From the NCBI RefSeq assembly GCF_030411955.1, contig NZ_JASNRA010000011.1, forward strand, positions 118,438 to 182,437: DNA of 64,000 bases. Direction: 5' to 3'. Made by a program: the position numbers and the translations under genes. Below the pieces are notes generated by a model. That model did no database searches, was not told where the DNA came from, and was given only the letters and a program-made list of their open reading frames with translations. Positions 1-7,889 of the stretch are shown one piece after another. The first letter of the stretch is position 1, and each line of letters begins with the position of its first letter. The stretch comes from Massilia sp. YIM B02443 (GTDB lineage Bacteria > Pseudomonadota > Gammaproteobacteria > Burkholderiales > Burkholderiaceae_D).

Positions 1-2249
1 CCATGCTCGCCGGCAGCCGCGAAGAAGCCGAGCTGTACGCGATCGCCGCCACCGAGAAGGACGCCGGCAATCCCGACGTCTGGAACTTCCGCGGCGCCAT
101 GCTGCGCGCCTCCAACAAGCCGGACGAAGCGCTGGCCGCCTACGACAAGGTGATCGCGCTGCGCCCGAACGACGTCAACGCCCGCATCGAGCAGGCCTAC
201 CTGCACATTAACCAGGGCAAGTACGACCTGGCCAAGGCCGACATCGACGCGGCCCGCAAGGCCGCCCCGAATTCGCTGCTGGCGACCTATGCCCAGGCCC
301 TGCTCGACTACAGCCAGGGCAAGCACGCGCAGGCGCGCGACGCGCTGCAGAAGGTGCTGAAGGCGGCGCCGGAACACATGCCGAGCATCCTGCTGGCTGG
401 CGCGGTCGAACTGAACCTGGGTTCGCTGCAGCAGTCCGAGCAGCACTTGCGCAAGTACCTGGACAACGACCCCAACAACGTCTACGCACGCAAGCTGCTG
501 GCCCAGACGCTGCTCAAGAGCGCCCAGCCGCGCGACGCGGTGGCGGTGCTGGCGCCGACCCTGGAAAAGGGTAATGCCGACGCCCAGCTGCTGGCGCTGG
601 CCGGCGAGTCGTATATGCAGGCGCGCGAGTTCGGCAAGGCCACCGGCTACCTCGAGCAGGCCGCGAAACTGGCGCCGGAAGCGGCCGTGGTGCGCACCTC
701 GCTCGGCCTGGCGCGTTTGAACCAGGGCCAGCCCGGCCCGGCGATCGCCGACCTGCAGCGCGCCACCGAGCTCGATCCCAAGTCGCCGGCCGCACTGAGC
801 GCGCTGGTCGAGGCCGAAACCGGCCTGAAGCACTATGACAAGGCGCTGGACGCCGCCAGCCGCCTGCAGGCGCTGCAGCCGGACAGCCCGGCGCCGCTGA
901 ACATGATCGCCACCGTGCACCTGGCCAAGGGTGACCAGAACGCCGCGCGCGCGGCGCTGGAAAAAGCGGTGGCGATGCAGCCGACCTACTTCCCGGCCGT
1001 GACCCAGCTGGTGCGCCTGGACCTGGCCGCCAACAAGCCGGAGGACGCGAAGAAGCGTTTCGAGGCGCTGCTGGAAAAGGACAAGAAGAACTTCGGCGCC
1101 ATGGTCGGCCTGGCCGAACTGGCGATGCTGCAGAACCGTCCCGAAGAAGCCACCCGCCTGCTGGAAAAGGCCCAGGCCGAGAACCCGGACGCGGTCGCGG
1201 CCGCCATCAAGCTCGGCGGGCACTACCTGAACACCAAGCAGGAACAGAAGGCGCTGACGCTGGCGCGCAACCAGCTGACCCAGCACCCGACCAACCCCGA
1301 CGTGCTCGACCTGCTGGGTCAGGCCCAGCTGGCCAACAAGGACGCCGGCGGCGCGCTCGATACCTATACCAAGCTGATCAACGTGCTGCCGAAGTCGGCG
1401 CTGGCGCAGATGCGCCTGGCGCAGACCCAGGCGCTGCTCAAGAACGACAGCGCCGCCGCCGAGGCGCTCAAGCGTGCGGTGGCGCTGCAGCCCGACCTGC
1501 TGCAGGCGCGCATTGCCCAGATCGAACTGGCGATCCGGCGCGGCCGCACCGACGAGGCGCTGACCCTGGCGCGCGAGGTGCAGAAGGAAAAACCGGATGC
1601 CCCGACCGGCTTCCTGCTGGAAGGCGACCTGCACCTGGCGATGAAGAAGCCGAATGAGGCGCTGGCCGCCTATGACAAGGCGTTCGCGATCCAGCCGACC
1701 CCGGGCCTGGTCGTGCGCAGCGCCGGCGTGCTGCGCCAGCAAGGCAAGCACGCGGAAGCACAGGCGCGCGTGGCGAACTGGCTGAAAAAGCATCCCGACG
1801 ATCCGCAGGCGCTGATGTTCCAGGCCGAGATGCACCTGGCGGCCAAGCAGTTCAAGCCGGCCGTCGGCATCCTGGAACAGATCGTCAAGCGTCATCCGAA
1901 CAACGTCCCGGCCCTGAACAACCTGGCCTGGGCCCAGCAGCAGGAAAACGATCCGCGCGCGCTGGCCACCGCCGAGCAGGCCTACAAACTGGCCGCCAAC
2001 AGCCCGGCGGTGATGGATACCCTGGGCTGGCTGCTGGTCGAGCAGGGCAATGTCGAGCGCGGCGTGCCGCTGCTGCAAAAAGCAGCGGCCGCGGCGCCGA
2101 CGGCGCTGGACATCCGCTATCACCTGGCGGTCGGCCTGAGCAAGGCGGGGAACAAGCAGGGCGCGCGCAAGGAGCTCGAAGCGCTGCTGGCGCAGAACAA
2201 ACCGTTCGCCCAGATCGAGGACGCGCGTTCGTTGCTAAAAACCCTGTAA
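1..2249 (+). CDS. prsT: PEP-CTERM system TPR-repeat protein PrsT (5' end missing)
   Basis: The coding frame is already open at the window edge (codons begin at base 3), so the N-terminus with its signal or lipobox lies outside. The visible 748 residues are almost entirely tetratricopeptide repeats with the usual A/Y/L/P spacing (for example segments ending in LDPKSP, LQPDSP, HPNNVP). This is the pattern of the PrsT family (TIGR02917-like), usually about 900 residues, so roughly 150 residues should be missing. The family is found with exosortase A clusters and is thought to be an envelope-associated scaffold in EPS or PEP-CTERM export; its precise role is unknown. It ends 122 bp before the FeeM-like gene on the same strand. 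The context (PrsK, PrsR, XrtA in the same window) supports the name over a generic TPR protein. Confidence 0.85.
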   Translation, partial: MLAGSREEAELYAIAATEKDAGNPDVWNFRGAMLRASNKPDEALAAYDKVIALRPNDVNARIEQAYLHINQGKYDLAKADIDAARKAAPNSLLATYAQALLDYSQGKHAQARDALQKVLKAAPEHMPSILLAGAVELNLGSLQQSEQHLRKYLDNDPNNVYARKLLAQTLLKSAQPRDAVAVLAPTLEKGNADAQLLALAGESYMQAREFGKATGYLEQAAKLAPEAAVVRTSLGLARLNQGQPGPAIADLQRATELDPKSPAALSALVEAETGLKHYDKALDAASRLQALQPDSPAPLNMIATVHLAKGDQNAARAALEKAVAMQPTYFPAVTQLVRLDLAANKPEDAKKRFEALLEKDKKNFGAMVGLAELAMLQNRPEEATRLLEKAQAENPDAVAAAIKLGGHYLNTKQEQKALTLARNQLTQHPTNPDVLDLLGQAQLANKDAGGALDTYTKLINVLPKSALAQMRLAQTQALLKNDSAAAEALKRAVALQPDLLQARIAQIELAIRRGRTDEALTLAREVQKEKPDAPTGFLLEGDLHLAMKKPNEALAAYDKAFAIQPTPGLVVRSAGVLRQQGKHAEAQARVANWLKKHPDDPQALMFQAEMHLAAKQFKPAVGILEQIVKRHPNNVPALNNLAWAQQQENDPRALATAEQAYKLAANSPAVMDTLGWLLVEQGNVERGVPLLQKAAAAAPTALDIRYHLAVGLSKAGNKQGARKELEALLAQNKPFAQIEDARSLLKTL

Positions 2250-2328
2250 CCGACTAGTATCCCAGTAGAAAAAAATCGACAGGACCGCGCACGGACTGGC
2301 ATCAAAAGCGCGGCATTGCGCCAAAACG

Positions 2329-2350
2329 CCACCCGCTTGGCGGCGGGTGG
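2329..2350 (+). other. GC-rich stem-loop just upstream of the FeeM-like gene
   Basis: An 8-bp perfect stem (CCACCCGC / GCGGGTGG) with a 6-nt loop lies between prsT and the FeeM-like gene, a few bases before its ribosome-binding site (GAGGA near 2357). No T-run follows, so it is not a classic intrinsic terminator. It could attenuate read-through from prsT, shield the mRNA 5' end, or be chance in GC-rich DNA. Confidence 0.35.
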
Positions 2351-2371
2351 TGGAACCGAGGATTTCCTGCC

Positions 2372-3151
2372 ATGACCAATCAAGCGAACCGCATGGAATC
2401 GGAGCCGGAAGGCTCCGCCGCCGAATTTCTATCGAACACTCACATTGCTGAGGACCGGGATAAGATAGCGGACTTAGAAACTGAGGATGTTATCGTGAAC
2501 CAAGATTCGTATGGAATCCGGCTTACCGATACGCCGAATGGGCGCAATTCGGCCAGCATGTTGGTGAACAAGATGTATGCGTGGCGCGGTTATGCGGGCA
2601 CGCACCAGCTGACGGATGATCCGAACCGCATTACGCTGACCGCGACCGACAAGGGCGACGTGGTGGGCACCCTGACGATCGGACTGGATACTCAGATCGG
2701 CCTGATGGCCGACCAGATCTTCCGCGAAGAACTCGACATCCACCGTCAACGTGGCGCCAAGCTGTGCGAATTCACCAAACTCGCGTTCGACCCGTCGGTG
2801 CGCTCGAAAGCCTCGCTGGCCAATCTGTTCCACCTGGCCGTGATTTATGCGCGCGATATCCACGGCTGCACCGATATCGTGATCGAAGTGAATCCGCGCC
2901 ATCGCCGCTTTTACCAGCAGATGCTCGGTTTCCAGCGCGAAGGCGAAATGAAAACCAATCCGCGCGTGAATGCGCCGGCCTACCTGCTGCGCATCGGCCT
3001 CGATTATGTCACCGAGCAGATCAGGCAATTCGGCGGCACCTTCGCCGAAGACACCAGCGAACGCTCGTTTTATCCGTATTTCTTTTCGGCGCGCGAAGAA
3101 GAAGGCATTATCAGCCGCCTGCGCCGGATCGACGAACACCAGGCAGTCTGA
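2372..3151 (+). CDS. FeeM-like long-chain N-acyl amino acid synthase (GNAT fold)
   Basis: A 259-residue GNAT-fold protein resembling FeeM-type N-acyl amino acid synthases, which condense a fatty acyl group from acyl-ACP with an amino acid. The central part (about residues 60-200) has the expected layout: a strand VVGTLTIGLD, then LCEFTKLAFDP, an arginine-containing helix, and the strand-helix ending HRRFYQQMLGF. The start is chosen because an SD-like GAGGA lies 10 bases upstream. The first 35 or so residues are polar and variable, so a start a few codons later is possible. FeeM homologues linked to PEP-CTERM/exosortase loci have been described in Gram-negative bacteria, and this gene sits directly beside prsT. 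It heads a tight three-gene set with the ThiF-like and nitroreductase-like genes. The amino acid acylated cannot be read from the sequence. Confidence 0.75.
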   Translation: MTNQANRMESEPEGSAAEFLSNTHIAEDRDKIADLETEDVIVNQDSYGIRLTDTPNGRNSASMLVNKMYAWRGYAGTHQLTDDPNRITLTATDKGDVVGTLTIGLDTQIGLMADQIFREELDIHRQRGAKLCEFTKLAFDPSVRSKASLANLFHLAVIYARDIHGCTDIVIEVNPRHRRFYQQMLGFQREGEMKTNPRVNAPAYLLRIGLDYVTEQIRQFGGTFAEDTSERSFYPYFFSAREEEGIISRLRRIDEHQAV

Positions 3152-3256
3152 ATGGCGCCGCGGCTGTCAAGGCCGCGGTATCGTTTCGCCATTTCCAGTG
3201 CACGCACCATCGCGCCGCCGCACCAGATCACCATCGCAGCACATCTCTATTTCACC

Positions 3257-4147
3257 ATGACGAAACCATTTCGCTATGAGCAGGCGTTTGCCCGCAACAT
3301 CGGCTGGGTCACGCCGGCCGAGCAGCAGCAGCTGCGCAACAAACGGGTCGCCATCGCCGGCGGCGGCGGCGTCGGCGGCGTCCACCTCTTGACCCTGGCG
3401 CGCCTGGGCGTGAGCAAGTTCCGCATCGCCGATTTCGACACCTTCGACGTCGCCAACTTCAACCGCCAGGTCGGCGCCATGATGTCGACCCTGGACCAGC
3501 CCAAGGTCGAGGTGATGGCGCGCATGGCGCGCGACATCAATCCCGAGATCGAGATCGAGGTGTTCCCGCAAGGCATCGACGCCGGCAACCTGGACGCCTT
3601 TTTGAAAGACGTCGACCTGTACGTCGACGCGCTCGACTTCTTCGCCTTCCAGGCGCGCAAGGACACCTTCGCCACCTGCGCCCGGCTCGGCATCCCGGCC
3701 ACCACGGTGGCGCCGCTGGGCATGGGCGCGGCCCTGCTCAACTTCTTGCCGGGCGGGATGACCTTCGAGGAATACTTCCGCTGGGACGGACTGGCCTCGG
3801 ACGCCGACAAGGCGGTGCACTTCGTGGTCGGGCTGGCGCCGGCCGGCCTGCACCGGCCCTACCTGGTGGTGCCGGAAGCGGTCAATTTCGTCGAGCGGCG
3901 CGGCCCCTCGACCATCATGGCCTGCCAGCTGTGCGCCGGCGTGATGGGCACCGAGGCGCTCAAGATCCTGCTGGGACGCGGCAAGGTGCTGGCGGCGCCC
4001 TGCGGCGTGCAGTTCGACGCCTACCGCAACAAGGTGGTGCGCACCTGGCGTCCGGGCGGCAACCGCAATCCGCTGCACCGCCTGATGATCGCGGTCGGCA
4101 AGCGCCAGCTGGCCAAGGACCTGGCGGCGGCGGGAGCGGCGGCATGA
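3257..4147 (+). CDS. ThiF/MoeB-like E1-type adenylyltransferase
   Basis: A 296-residue Rossmann protein of the ThiF/MoeB/HesA family, which adenylates a carboxylate with ATP. Visible motifs are the glycine-rich loop GGGGVGG (about residues 33-39), the acidic strand end IADFDTFD, the conserved NFNRQVG with its catalytic arginine, and a later DALD likely in the metal site. Only one CxxC (CQLC, about residue 219) is obvious where many ThiF proteins have two, so zinc binding may be altered or lost. The frame is open upstream to 3152, but the start at 3257 is preferred: residues before it look random and homology begins right after MTKPFRYEQAF. The stop overlaps the next start (ATGA), implying translational coupling. 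It is not in a thiamine or molybdopterin context; a role in activating the FeeM product or a small peptide is inference. Confidence 0.7.
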   Translation: MTKPFRYEQAFARNIGWVTPAEQQQLRNKRVAIAGGGGVGGVHLLTLARLGVSKFRIADFDTFDVANFNRQVGAMMSTLDQPKVEVMARMARDINPEIEIEVFPQGIDAGNLDAFLKDVDLYVDALDFFAFQARKDTFATCARLGIPATTVAPLGMGAALLNFLPGGMTFEEYFRWDGLASDADKAVHFVVGLAPAGLHRPYLVVPEAVNFVERRGPSTIMACQLCAGVMGTEALKILLGRGKVLAAPCGVQFDAYRNKVVRTWRPGGNRNPLHRLMIAVGKRQLAKDLAAAGAAA

Positions 4148-5244
4148 GCGCGCCCGACACCGACAGCCCGGCGTACAGGATCGCCGACCTGGCGCGCTGG
4201 GCGCCCAGCGGCGACAATATGCAGACCTGGGCGTTCGAGATCGCCGCGCCCGACCACCTGGTGGTGCACGCGCACGACACGCGCGACCACTGCGTCTACG
4301 ACCGCGACGGCCACCCGAGCCAGATCGCCTTCGGCGCCCTGCTCGAGACGATCGCCATTGCCGCCACCGGCCTCGGCCTGCGCGCCGAGATCACGCGCCG
4401 TCCCACGGCGGCGGCGCCGGCCAACGGCGCCGAACCGCTGCGCCTGCAATTCGACGCGCGCTTCGTGCCCGAACCCGGCCTGGCGCCCGACCCGTTGATC
4501 GCGGCCATCGAAAAGCGCACCGTGCAGCGCCGGCCGATGCGCACGCGTCCTTTGACGGACGAGCACAAGCGCATCCTGCAGGCGGCGGTCGGCGACGGCT
4601 ACGAACTGGCCTGGATCGAAGGCAGCGGCCCGAAATGGAAAGCGGCGCGCCTGATGTTCGACAACGCCCGGCTGCGCCTGACCATGCCGGAAGCGTTCGA
4701 GACCCACCGCTCGATCATCGACTGGAATGCCTGGGAGAGCACGCACCGGGTGCCGGACCGCGCGCTCGGCGTCGATCCGGGCACGCTCAAGCTGATGAAA
4801 TGGGCCATGGGCAGCTGGGGCCGCATGTCGGTCGTGAACACCCTGATGGGCACCTGGGCGCCGCGCCTGCAGATGGACCTGGTGCCGGGCCTGGCCTGCG
4901 CCGCCCACTTCGTGCTCAAGGCGCGCAGCAGGCCACAGACGATCGACGACTACGTCGCCGCCGGCCGCGCGCTGCAGCGCTTCTGGCTGAGCATGACCAA
5001 TCTGGGGCTGTACATGCAGCCCGAGATGACCCCGCTGATCTTTTCGAAATACGTGCGCGAGAACGACGACCGCTTCACTGCCAAGCCGGGCCTGTGGGAA
5101 TACGCGCGCAAGCTCGAGCGCCAGACGGCCGAGCTGGTGTTCACCGATGCGCTGCATCCGGTCTACATGGGACGGCTGGGCTATGGTCCGGCGCCGAAGG
5201 CGCGCTCCAAGCGCAAACCGTTGACCGAACTGCTGGTGAATTGA
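4144..5244 (+). CDS. nitroreductase-family-like protein
   Basis: A 366-residue protein resembling the flavin-dependent nitroreductase fold. The N-terminus has RWAPSGDNMQTW (residues 13-24), the FMN-phosphate contact typical of the family (R-x-x-P-S-x-x-N-x-Q-x-W), and near the C-terminus is a Q-R-F-W-L-S helix (about residue 277) with hydrophobic segments. It is longer than ordinary nitroreductases (about 200 residues), with a split fold and extra helices. The start overlaps the ThiF stop by ATGA. ThiF and nitroreductase domains are also combined in mycobacterial MoeY-type proteins (from memory, unchecked), so the pair may form a two-protein enzyme. Such enzymes can also act as dehydrogenases on azolines or amino acid derivatives. 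The substrate here is unknown. Confidence 0.6.
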   Translation: MSAPDTDSPAYRIADLARWAPSGDNMQTWAFEIAAPDHLVVHAHDTRDHCVYDRDGHPSQIAFGALLETIAIAATGLGLRAEITRRPTAAAPANGAEPLRLQFDARFVPEPGLAPDPLIAAIEKRTVQRRPMRTRPLTDEHKRILQAAVGDGYELAWIEGSGPKWKAARLMFDNARLRLTMPEAFETHRSIIDWNAWESTHRVPDRALGVDPGTLKLMKWAMGSWGRMSVVNTLMGTWAPRLQMDLVPGLACAAHFVLKARSRPQTIDDYVAAGRALQRFWLSMTNLGLYMQPEMTPLIFSKYVRENDDRFTAKPGLWEYARKLERQTAELVFTDALHPVYMGRLGYGPAPKARSKRKPLTELLVN

Positions 5245-5263
5245 GCAACAGCGGCAGGAACGA

Positions 5264-5287
5264 GGCGGGCTGCGGCCCGCCTTTTTT
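5264..5287 (+). terminator. intrinsic terminator of the FeeM/ThiF/nitroreductase operon
   Basis: A 7-bp G+C stem (GGCGGGC / GCCCGCC) with loop TGCG is followed directly by six T. It lies 20 bp after the nitroreductase stop. Confidence 0.9.
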
Positions 5288-5336
5288 GCGCCCGTCAGCG
5301 CGAGCAGCGACAAGAACCGGCACAAAACAACAGACG

Positions 5337-5365
5337 AAAAAAAAGAGCGGGCAATGCCCGCTCTT
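5337..5365 (-). terminator. intrinsic terminator of the PEP-CTERM gene
   Basis: GAGCGGGC / GCCCGCTC with loop AAT, extended by A-T pairs. On the minus strand the stem is followed by a run of T (the A-run at 5337-5344). It lies 23 bp past the stop of the PEP-CTERM gene. Confidence 0.9.
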
Positions 5366-5387
5366 CTTCATTCACGCTGGAGAAAGC

Positions 5388-6263
5388 TTAGGCTTTCTTG
5401 GCGCGCTTGCGGCTGATCACGCCAGCGCCCAGCATGGCGATGCCGAACAGGGCCAGCGAGCCTGGTTCCGGCACTTCAGCCAGTTGCTCGCCCAGTTTGA
5501 ACTGACCGTTGTTGCCAACGAAGAAGTACTGGCCAGGAGCATTGGCGTAGCTGCCCGAACCGCAGCCAGGACCGCTGAAGCCGGCGAATTGGCAAGCGAC
5601 TTCCGACACCAGGTTGCCGCGTGGGGTTGCCAGGGTGTTGGCGTTGGTGAACGCGAACGACAGGACCGATTCCATCGACAGGTCGTTACCGTTGCCACGG
5701 AAGAAGTAGCCAGCTGCCAGGCCGCCTTCGACGGCGCGCGCGGTCACGCTGACCTGGCCGTTGTTGGTCGGGCTGCCGTTGGCGTCGACGGTGCCGCCGC
5801 CGCCTGGCAGGACTTCGAATTCGGCGATCAGGTTGCCCACATTGGCGCCGTAGATGCCGTTGGTCGAGGTGAACTGGTTGGTGTCCGACTGGTACATCTT
5901 GATGGTGCCGCCGGTGAAGCTGAAGGCGCCGCCGAAGGTGCCGGTGCCGGATGCTTCGAAGGTGGCGGTGATGTTACCGCGCGGATTCAGCTGGTTGAAG
6001 TAACCGGTCTGCTGGTTGTCGCCGTAAGGCACTGCGAACACGGCGTGTTCGCGGAAGTTGAAGCTACCGGCGCTCGAACCGGCCGACAGCTGGATGAATG
6101 CGTTGCCGGTGATGTCCAGGTATTCGCCGATCGTGACGCCGTTGGCGAAGCCGGTGCCTGCCGGGTTGAACACCCAGTCGTTCATCACGGTATCTGCATT
6201 TGCGGAACCAGCCATTGCCACGGTCACAGCTGCAGCGCAGCCCAGTTTCTTCAGGAAATTCAT
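5388..6263 (-). CDS. PEP-CTERM sorting-domain protein (possibly PepA-like)
   Basis: A secreted 291-residue protein. Residues 1-23 are a signal peptide (MNFLKKLGCAAAV...ANA). The last 28 residues are a complete PEP-CTERM signal: VPEPG at 264-268, a hydrophobic helix and a basic tail (SRKRAKKA). Exosortase A, encoded at 17462-19066, should cleave near this motif. The body is rich in G, N, T, S and F with few charges and two nearby cysteines, like many EPS-associated surface proteins. Length and composition recall the flocculation-associated PEP-CTERM protein PepA of floc-forming betaproteobacteria, but no domain is diagnostic. It is monocistronic: its own terminator follows it and a sigma-54 promoter lies 55 bp upstream. 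It is the only PEP-CTERM substrate in this window. Confidence 0.9.
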   Translation of the reverse strand: MNFLKKLGCAAAVTVAMAGSANADTVMNDWVFNPAGTGFANGVTIGEYLDITGNAFIQLSAGSSAGSFNFREHAVFAVPYGDNQQTGYFNQLNPRGNITATFEASGTGTFGGAFSFTGGTIKMYQSDTNQFTSTNGIYGANVGNLIAEFEVLPGGGGTVDANGSPTNNGQVSVTARAVEGGLAAGYFFRGNGNDLSMESVLSFAFTNANTLATPRGNLVSEVACQFAGFSGPGCGSGSYANAPGQYFFVGNNGQFKLGEQLAEVPEPGSLALFGIAMLGAGVISRKRAKKA

Positions 6264-6317
6264 GTTCGTCTACCTCGCTCTAGGTTAATCGGTTGCACAC
6301 ACACACGTCCTTCTATT

Positions 6318-6333
6318 AGCAATCCCCGTGCCA
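6318..6333 (-). promoter_or_regulatory. sigma-54 (-24/-12) promoter of the PEP-CTERM gene
   Basis: On the minus strand the sequence reads TGGCAC-GGGGA-TTGCT, an exact match to the sigma-54 consensus TGGCAC-N5-TTGCW. It lies 55 bp upstream of the PEP-CTERM start and points at it. The sigma-54 activator PrsR and its kinase PrsK are encoded at 39431-42975, which makes regulation by them likely. Confidence 0.9.
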
Positions 6334-6362
6334 GCTTTTCGACTTCTTTTAAAATCAAAGAC

Positions 6363-6947
6363 TTAAACTAGATAGTTAGAGAAGAAACAAGAGCTATGTA
6401 AAAATTCCCGACAGTTTACAAGCTGTTTCCAGGGCTTACACCACCAAATCTTGCTTCGGTGAAATGAAAGCTTTGTGGAATAGATGACCAGATAACAATA
6501 CAGGCGGCTGAGGAACCAATTGCCTCGGATGGACAAGACGACGCGTGCGCCCCCGCTGAAGCGATCGCCGCATGCAGGGGTTGGCGGCTGCAGGGCGCGC
6601 AGGAACAGCGCGTCCATCAGTACCAGCAGCGCCAAGTTCGGACGGCCGGCCTCGGCCGCCACCAGTGTCGCTGCCGGGATCATGGCGCCCAGCACCCGGC
6701 GCAGGTAGCGCAAGGTATAGAACAGCGGTCGTGTCAGTTCCAGCTCGGCCGCGCGCCCGGCCTTGGCCAGGCGGCGGCGCGCCGCGCCGTGGCCGTTCAG
6801 CGCTGCCGGCGGGTGTGCGGATTCAGGGTGGATGCGCTTGCCATGCGGTGTCCTCGAAATAAGGCAGCCATACGCCGCAAGCTCGGGACAAGCAAGGCCC
6901 ATGGCAATCCGGCATGAAAAACATTTCGTGCGCGGCCGTAAAGACAC
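6363..6947 (-). pseudogene. GC-rich coding remnant or orphan ORF
   Basis: Within an AT-rich gap, about 6500-6860 is strongly GC-rich. On the minus strand it shows codons ending almost always in G or C, as in genuine genes here. The frame encodes a stretch such as GRAAELELTRPLFYTLRYL followed by a hydrophobic, Leu/Ala-rich segment and RALQPP. The beginning (GTG start, no clear ribosome-binding site) and the last 35 or so residues (AT-rich codons, KIWWCKPWKQ) do not look coding. A second minus frame starting near 6850 (MASASTLNPHTRRQR, then stop) overlaps it, suggesting a frameshift. It is best read as the middle of a decayed gene; a short functional orphan gene is the alternative. No family was recognised. 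Confidence 0.3.
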
Positions 6948-7080
6948 AGCAAGAAGCGTGCCTTTGGATTGCCAATAGGAAAAACTACTTTATAAACAGG
7001 AATATAGCGACACGACCGAACCGGCATTCATTGCATTAGCAGTAAGAATGAATGCCGGCTGTAAATTTATCGCCAGGAAA

Positions 7081-7707
7081 TCAGAAGAAGCTTTCCGGGA
7101 TGATCAGCACGTCGCCCGGACGCATCATGACGTTGGCCGAGATGTCGCCGTCGCGGATCAGGTCATCCAGGCGCACGGTCAGTTTTTCCTGCTTGCCGTC
7201 GACATTGCGCACGATGCTGGCCTTGTTGCCGGCAGCGAATTCGGTAACGCCGCCGACCGCGATCAGCACGTCCATCAGCGACATTTCGCGGCGGTACGGC
7301 AGTGCCTGCGGACGGGCGGCCTGGCCGATCACGCGGATCTGCTCGCCATAATTGCCGACGAAGTTGGTCACCACCACGGTCACCACCGGCTGCTGGATGA
7401 ACTTGGCCAGCGCCTGTTCGATATCGCGCGCCAGCTGGGTCGAGGTCTTGCCCGCGGCCGGCAGGTCTTCGACCAGCGGGGTAGTGATCTTGCCGTCAGG
7501 ACGCACCGGCACCGACATCGACACTTCCGGATTGCGCCAGACGATGATGTTGACCGCGTCGCCCGGGCCGATCAGGTAGTCGGGATTGACCGGCGCCAGC
7601 GCCGCGGCGCTGGGAGCGGGTGGCGTCGCGCATCCGCCCAGCAACAGCAGGCAGCCTGCGGCGCCGGCCGCCATCACGTGTTTCATCCACTGCGTCATCT
7701 TGATCAC
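7081..7707 (-). CDS. Wza-like polysaccharide export lipoprotein, XrtA-associated
   Basis: A 208-residue outer-membrane lipoprotein. The lipobox LGGC places the lipidated cysteine at residue 26. It is followed by a polysaccharide biosynthesis/export domain (YLIGPGDAVNIIVWRNPE, about residues 44-61) and a soluble ligand-binding beta-grasp (SLBB) region containing VRVDGK-type and VGGVTEF motifs, ending MRPGDVLIIPESFF. This matches the short export protein of PEP-CTERM clusters (EpsE-type). It would form the outer-membrane exit for the EPS polymerised with the Wzz-like protein at 9082. In most such clusters the two genes adjoin on one strand; here it is on the opposite strand and separated by a protease gene. 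A spaced purine run (GGAG/GAGGTG) lies just upstream of the ATG. Confidence 0.9.
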   Translation of the reverse strand: MIKMTQWMKHVMAAGAAGCLLLLGGCATPPAPSAAALAPVNPDYLIGPGDAVNIIVWRNPEVSMSVPVRPDGKITTPLVEDLPAAGKTSTQLARDIEQALAKFIQQPVVTVVVTNFVGNYGEQIRVIGQAARPQALPYRREMSLMDVLIAVGGVTEFAAGNKASIVRNVDGKQEKLTVRLDDLIRDGDISANVMMRPGDVLIIPESFF

Positions 7708-7889
7708 CTCGACTCCTTGAGCCCGCGCCTGGCATCGTGCCGGCTGCAGGTTGCAATTTTAAAAATTGTTATTTCACCATCAAAACAGCGTTATTGTATA
7801 TCAGAGTCTTTCTGGAAACCCCGTGCACGAATGAAATTGTTAGTTCATAGCGCAACACCTTGCTTACGCCATCGGCGTACGACCGGGCC

